Below, in pieces: positions 58,601-64,000 of a stretch of DNA of 64,000 nt (its first letter is position 1; each line of letters begins with the position of its first letter). Under the pieces are notes generated by a model. The model was not told where the DNA came from. It saw only the letters and a list, made by a program, of their open reading frames with translations, and ran no database searches. A program made the translations under genes and the position numbers. The DNA is taken from contig JAVHJL010000005.1 in assembly GCA_036971715.1 (NCBI GenBank), positions 868,001 through 932,000 of the forward strand, given 5' to 3'. This stretch comes from Arthrobotrys musiformis (lineage: Eukaryota; Ascomycota; Orbiliomycetes; Orbiliales; Orbiliaceae).

Positions 58601-61372
58601 GACTTTTGCCAAAGAAAATCGGCGCTTCATTCACGATAGGAAGGAAGGGAGGTTGCTCTGGACCCAGCCCTCTGGAAAATTCGAACGAGTGCAGTAATAA
58701 AGCTGCTGCTTACCTGCCTTGTTAATAATTATTCCTTTAGTTCTTCCTTCATATTTCCATCTTGTTTATGCAAAACATCTCTTACCGATCGAGAAAGCCC
58801 GGTCGTGTTCATTCTTTCCATGAATTCCTTTCCCGCATCATCGGGTTCTGCCTACCGACATACAAAACTACGGTAAACTCAACTGCGGATTACTCGTACA
58901 AACTGACAAATCCTTTGACGTAGCCCCCAATAAAAGAAAAACCCGCCCCGGTATCCCTTTTTTTTCTCATGCTTTTCTTTCAAAGGAAAGCCAGCGTTTC
59001 GGTAGCACGGCGGGCAGGGCAAGCATGCTCAGTAAACATGACATTTTGCGTAGAGAATTATCACTCAGAGCTCGAGCGAGAGAGGGAATGCCACATAGCA
59101 CGGTCGAGAGAGCAAAAAAAGCGCCAGCCCTTGCAAATTAGCATGTATCATCGTGAAACGCTCACATCACCCAATCACAGTTCCCCGACAGATGGTCCAA
59201 CCGCACCGCCCAGGTGCCATCACAGATTCTGAAGAGAGAGCTCGAGAGCAGAATTTTTTAATTTAAGAAAAATAGTAAAAAGGTCTTGGGGCCATGGCTT
59301 CACAGCTAGTACGTAACGCCGGAACTTTTGATTTGACGTCTTGTCGATTTCGACAATCTGCAAGCCCCCGTCATGAGGCTACGGATATGTCCATTGTAGG
59401 TTAAAATACGCCTAAGCGACCGAGCTTTTTAGAAGGTAACATCGACAAGATGTTTGTGGAGATTCAATTTGTACACCAAAATAACCCCTTCACGAAGAAG
59501 CTTCGAGATTTAATCGATTTTGTGGAGATTTCGACCTGACGTTTTCCGAGCGCCCCCCCTTTCGATTTCTAAAATTACAAAAGATCTCGAATTTCTTCTC
59601 TCTCTTAAGGAACGCCGCGGCTCTAGGCGACATCTCATCTCATCTTCCTATCGAATCCAACCAGACAAACAAAACCTAACCAACATTCCCAAGCCCTTTT
59701 TATGCGGATTCATGCGCAACAATGCCATTATTTTCGGATTTAGCAGGTGGGTCCTTTAAATTTCATATAACAAATAGTTATAGCGTAGTATTTTAACAAC
59801 TTGGTGGCTGTTTTTTGACAAGTCCATTTTTAAAAAAAAAACATGCATACAAAACAAATCTTATATGCGCCATTCAGTAGTGCCTCTTCGTGTTCGCCAA
59901 TTGGCTGGCATCCCTCCTATTTTATCGACGACGATGTTCTTTTTTCGGGTTCGGCGTAGACCGTAAACAGCCATTCAGCGACAAAACGTAAATGCGCGCT
60001 CTGGACACCGAGACAAACACCAGCTGAGTTATCAAAAAAAAAAAAAAAAAAAGGAGTAGGAACCCCGCAAAAGGCGGTTAGAAAATACCCTTTTCGTATC
60101 CGGATCTTCCTTTTCGTTCTATGTAAATTGTATGAGGCCTTTTGCGGAGAGCTTTGTTCCGTCCGTAGATTATATTGACAAGAAATTTTAAATTGAATAC
60201 CGGTTCGACCGGTTCCAAGAACCGAGAAGCTATAACCAACTATCTCCCAATATCAAAGTCTTGTTATAGCTTCTCCAGATTATAGATGAACTTCCAAGAA
60301 TCTTGGGTCAGTCTGCTCGTGCATAATGGTGTGGACCCTTTTTAAAAACATTCATTTCTATTATGTCACGGGGGGAGGATCTTGAGGGAAGAGAAAGTCT
60401 GCCCCGCCATATGCCATGTTCATCCCCATATTTCCCGCCATGATCAACTCGACTCGACAAGCAATTGCAAGGAAAGCAATCAGTATCCCGCGTCGACTCG
60501 CCCCTTTACATCAAAGCAAAAAAAAAAAAAGCTTGTGGGAAATAAACATCTGTGGGGATCTGTACGACACCCTCCCATCATAAACGAGCGAACAAAAAAC
60601 AAGGATTCCCGGTTGTGGGGCTCGATACTCTATTCGAAGGGAATTAAGGGATTCACCTTCGGACACGGCTTCAGTAGTATCCCGGGGAGTGCCTAGGACG
60701 GGCACAAGAATGCCCCTCTTCCTACAGAAAAACAATTCTGCCTTCTTGATATCAAATATCGATAACCGAAGGGAAATGCTTCACGAAAATTCAAATTTCA
60801 TGAGAAAAGGGTGTTTTCCCTCACTTTGATTGCCTTATTCCCACCACAATGGGTTAACAATTGCGTAGATCCCGATGGGAAGGGCTTTTTGGATACCCTG
60901 CTTTGTTTCCATCCCTTTGATCATGAAATCCACAGATCGGTTCACGTGCAACTGCAATTTTAAAAAAATGATAGTACAGAGTAGATAGAAGAAAAAAGAA
61001 AGACGGCTTACGTCAACGAATCGAACATTAGCACCGCCAGCGTTACATTACAAAGTGCCACACACGCGCCCGCTGGTAAAAAAATATTCATGGTCGTCTA
61101 TGGTATAATACATCCACCTTTCTAAGGCCAGAAAGAATAATAGTAGAGAAGTAGAAACACCGCTCTAAGTAACGAAAGAACCCCTCCAATTATCCGACTT
61201 CGTGTCCCCCTGTTATTTTGATAAAAGAAAATAGCCTCAACCTTAACCTTAACCGCCATATCTCGGCTTAGTGGTAGTCGTGGTGGTGGCAATTGCAATT
61301 GCAGCTATCTCTCGTTGAAGAAAGCCTAGAATCTGCAATAGAACCATCTCCACCCTTCTTTCACCACCCACT
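55699..61372. other. 5.7 kb region with no supportable gene
   Basis: The longest gene-free stretch in the window, upstream of the CAP gene and downstream of the Ant1 gene. Open frames here are short, lack family resemblance and are broken up by A/T tracts (near 58304-58321 and 60033-60051). It holds a perfect 13-nt inverted repeat at 60224-60275. I found no tRNA, rRNA, recognisable transposon protein or long terminal repeat by eye. It may be extended regulatory sequence of the secreted CAP gene, a non-coding RNA locus, or decayed DNA. Confidence 0.55.
60224..60275. repeat. Perfect inverted repeat (13-nt arms, 26-nt loop)
   Basis: GAGAAGCTATAAC at 60224-60236 is the exact reverse complement of GTTATAGCTTCTC at 60263-60275. 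Just upstream, ACCGGTTCGACCGGT (about 60199-60213) is itself palindromic around TCG. Together they make a compact fold-back segment inside the gene-free region. Confidence 0.7.
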
Positions 61373-62579
61373 TCAAGCCGCCAACTTTGCCTTAGCCCGA
61401 GCCCTGATCGTCATGCTGTAAAAGGCGTCTTTGAACGCAAACAAGAAGGCAGCCGTGATGACGGACTGGAGCAACTTGGGCCCGATGCCCTTGTACAGCC
61501 CGCTAACTCCCTCCTCGTCGACGATCTTTGTCAAACTCCCAAAAACGCTCGGGTCCCTATCGGCCTTCTCCGCGACGTGCATTCGCGACTTAACCGTGAT
61601 GTATGGGTACGTAATACCCGTGGCGAACAACTTGCCGATGGCGCCCAAGTAGAACGCATCCATGGGTGCCAGTCTCCTTCCCTTCTTCTTCTCGATGAGG
61701 TTCTTGAGTTGCTCGAAGATGGTGTATTGGAGGATGGGGTTGATGACGAGCACCAACGCCGGGATGACACCGGCGAAGAGGGCCTTGAAGCCCTCGTTCT
61801 TGAGAAGCTGTCGAAGGACACCGAATGTGCCCAGCGGCTTCGTTGGCCGTGGGTTCTCGAGTGTGGGGAGGTCTGATGACGCCTCGCTCTTACGGGCTGT
61901 CATGCGGGTATTGACGACCCTAGTCCAGGTATTAGCATTTCCTCCATTATAAAATATACCGCCAAAGGTATATATATAAAACCCATGAACTTCATCTCAT
62001 ACCAAATAGGATTTGTGAGCAGCACAGTCGCCGACCCAGCCAATGCGCCGGCAGCCATACTCTCCAACGTCGACAACTTCTTCCCCAGACCCCTCCTAAC
62101 ATTGGCGTTTTCAAAGGCGCCTCGCGAGAACTCATACCCTAAACCACCCCGTCAGGAAAAACTGCATTTCTCCCTTCAATAAATAAGGATAACATACAGT
62201 AGTAGTATACGAAATTCGTCACACTGATCCCAAACAACGCCGACTCCAAACCGGCGTACAGTCCAGAAACACCTTCACGGGCAATAATCCTGCGAACGGC
62301 ATCGAGAACCGATGTTTCGGCTCTCTTAGCTTCGACCTGAGAGCGGGTGGACAGGGTAATAAGTGGGTAGGTCAAGACCATGGAGGCGATGCCACCACCT
62401 GCATCACACCGTTAGCTGCAATCGCAATGGGATTCCTGATCGTACGTAAGAACGTAGATGAATTGACATACCGGCACCTAGAAATCCATCAAAAGATTAG
62501 TGATTACAGCTCGAACCCCCCATGAAGCTAGAATAATCCTATACACACCTGCGATAGCATGAGCGACGTTGTCGGACAT
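61373..62579 (-). CDS. ANT1: Peroxisomal adenine nucleotide carrier (Ant1/PMP47)
   Basis: Exons 62549-62579, 62472-62477 (6 nt), 62198-62398, 62003-62138 and 61373-61919 give 306 residues. The mitochondrial-carrier fold has three repeats with signatures in order: GIASMVLTYPLITLSTRSQ, TNPIWVVNTRMT and TYPYITVKSRMH. The TYPLITLSTR first signature and the NPIWVVNTRM second one are those of the peroxisomal PMP47/Ant1 branch, which exchanges ATP for AMP to feed fatty-acid activation and beta-oxidation. Later repeats show EGVSGLYAGLESALFGIS and EGVSGLYKGIGPKLLQSV. The 6-nt exon adds two residues to give AIAGAGGGIASM, the usual family form; skipping it also keeps frame (AIAGGGIASM). Confidence 0.92.
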
Positions 62580-63273
62580 CTTGTCGGCTGTGGCGTTTGT
62601 TGATTCGTTTGATTTCGTGAAACCCTGAGGGTACGTAAAGCCGGGGAGGATTTATTTGTTTAATGACAAAAACAAAGGAGCGTCACTGTATTATCAAAGA
62701 GTATGGGGAAAAGGGCAAGAATGGGGGAAAGTCAAGTTCACGTTCAAGAAAAAAAAAAGTACGAAGCCCAAGTTTAAAAAAGTTCCAAGTGCGTTTTTCC
62801 TTAAGCGTGTCGGCAAATCATATGGCATCGAATAGACACACTTCCCCAGCACGGTTCCTTCTTTTGGGGGCAAGATAGATGCTTTGGATGTCCCCCGGAA
62901 TTTTGCATGTGGCAGGCGAGCGCGAATCCAGGAAGGTCGGCAAGCTGCCTAACCTTTCTTTCGAATGGTTTGGGTTTCCTTCCATTTTCAACCTCGGTTC
63001 CTGTTTCCGAACCGCTCAACGCACAAAAACGACCAGAGCTTCGGGACGAGGATGTATGTCATATACATCATGTAGCTTCGAAGCCTTCATTTCACCTTCG
63101 GTGTTTTATAGCGGGGGAGAGATCGCATTAATATCGTGTCATTATATTTCCACATATTTCCATATCCAAAAAGTGCAATGCAGTGTATATATGTGTATAG
63201 TCTGGAACGAAAAAAAAAAAGATGAGGTACAAAAAGTCCAATGCAATGTACTCTGTCCGAAACATTGGTATCT
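62580..63273. promoter_or_regulatory. Spacer: Ant1 promoter and 3' end of Mak10-like gene
   Basis: About 0.7 kb between two minus-strand genes. Plus-strand ORFs across it (for example 62879-63355) are not protein-like. An A run lies near 63211-63220. Confidence 0.45.
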
Positions 63274-64000
63274 CTACCTCCCCGTCGGCGGCACAGCCGG
63301 TAGTGGTGGACGTTTTTTAGAAGATATTCTGGGAACGGGAAACCAAGGATGGTAAGACCCTTGGTCGATCTCAACTTCGACATCCGCTACTGTGTTAGTC
63401 TTTATCGCTTTCGATAACATAACGATAGCAACACCAGCCCCGATGCAAGATCGAAGATACTCTCTCAAATTCTAGTGGTTAAAGTCCGGACGTTAAAATA
63501 TGAAGCTTTGGGGAGTATATAGGAGTGGGGATAAACTTACCAAACGGTAGCCCTCTTCGCACAATAGTGCGTGCGATGAGGCAGCGCTCATTTTGCTAAG
63601 AAGATCAAAATTCTTCCTCCCCTCTTTCGTGTTCTCCGATGCCATTTCGAGCATCTCCATTGTCTAGTCTCAATATTAGCTATAGCCTCGAAATCAAAAC
63701 AATGCCATTAAGGATCTTACCTCGATGTCAGGATTGTCGACAAGGTTCTTAAAGTCCTCGAAGGGAACAACATCCGGGCACCCAATACTCAAAAAAGGCT
63801 TCATCCGCAATTCATACCGCATCACATCAGTAGAATAAGGTTGCGGGGGTGTCTTCACAAGCCCGAGTCTCGAGAGCGCAGTGTACAGCTATGGATAGAT
63901 ACCATGTCAGCCTCCCTACTAATGACTGGTGGAGAGGTGTATACTTACGAAAATCATTGCGCTACAGAGTTCTTGCAATGCCGCAGCCTCGAGCAAGGTA
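63274..64000 (-). CDS. Probable C-terminal part of NatC auxiliary subunit Mak10/Naa35 (partial)
   Basis: Visible exons, 3' to 5' on the plus strand: 63274-63471, 63541-63663, 63721-63888 and 63949 to beyond the window edge; all junctions are phase-consistent GT-AG. The readable protein is TLLEAAALQELCSAMIF, LYTALSRLGLVKTPPQPYST, DVMRYELRMKPFLSIGCPDV, PFEDFKNLVDNPDIE, then TMEMLEMASENTKEGRKNFD and a helical end, closing PPLPAVPPTGR. The RYExRxxPF block followed by a P-x-x-x-F-x-x-F motif and helices resembles the C-terminal third of Mak10/Naa35, which anchors the NatC N-terminal acetyltransferase. The N-terminal Mak10 signature lies outside the window, so the name is tentative. Confidence 0.6.

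Overview
The window reads as nuclear DNA of a filamentous ascomycete (Pezizomycotina). Genes are protein-coding, mostly interrupted by short GT-AG introns of about 50-100 nt, and lie on both strands about 3-4 kb apart. Gene families include fungal ones (Abp2-type ARS-binding protein, Mnn4-type LicD protein, Yat2-type carnitine acyltransferase, Yme2). An early-diverging lineage such as Orbiliomycetes is possible, but that is only an impression. I saw no rRNA, tRNA, CRISPR array, intact transposon or virus.

Layout, left to right: end of an M1 aminopeptidase (+); LicD/Mnn4-like membrane protein (-); NTF2-like small protein (+); NAD(P)H glutamate synthase Glt1 (-), followed by an in-frame open extension beyond its stop; a 3.4 kb divergent promoter region; mitochondrial Yme2 (+); GYF protein Lin1/CD2BP2 (+); Scd6/Lsm14 (-); KPWE-motif peroxisomal-type protein (+); Edc4/Ge-1 decapping scaffold (-); unknown small membrane protein (+); ubiquitin-like/WLM metalloprotease (-); Yat2-like carnitine acyltransferase (-); Abp2-like protein (+); protein O-mannosyltransferase Pmt2 (+); a DUF2358/C6orf136-like mitochondrial candidate (-); WD40 protein (-); SPATA20/YyaL thioredoxin-like protein (-); secreted CAP/PR-1 protein (-); a 5.7 kb stretch with no supportable gene; peroxisomal adenine nucleotide carrier Ant1 (-); and the 3' end of a Mak10/Naa35-like NatC subunit (-).

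Most genes are unrelated housekeeping loci, but some themes recur. Scd6 and Edc4 are both mRNA-decapping/P-body factors and are separated by one small gene. The KPWE protein, the Yat2-like enzyme and Ant1 all fit peroxisome and fatty-acid/acetyl-unit metabolism. Pmt2 and the LicD protein fit cell-wall glycoprotein mannosylation.

The most striking structural signal is a set of very small exons (6, 8, 10 and 11 nt) that must be included to rebuild conserved motifs in Ant1, the SPATA20-like protein and the LicD protein. The most unusual single locus is the open, protein-like frame that continues directly past the Glt1 stop codon. Exon coordinates were derived by hand from splice signals, reading phase and family motifs; they are predictions.
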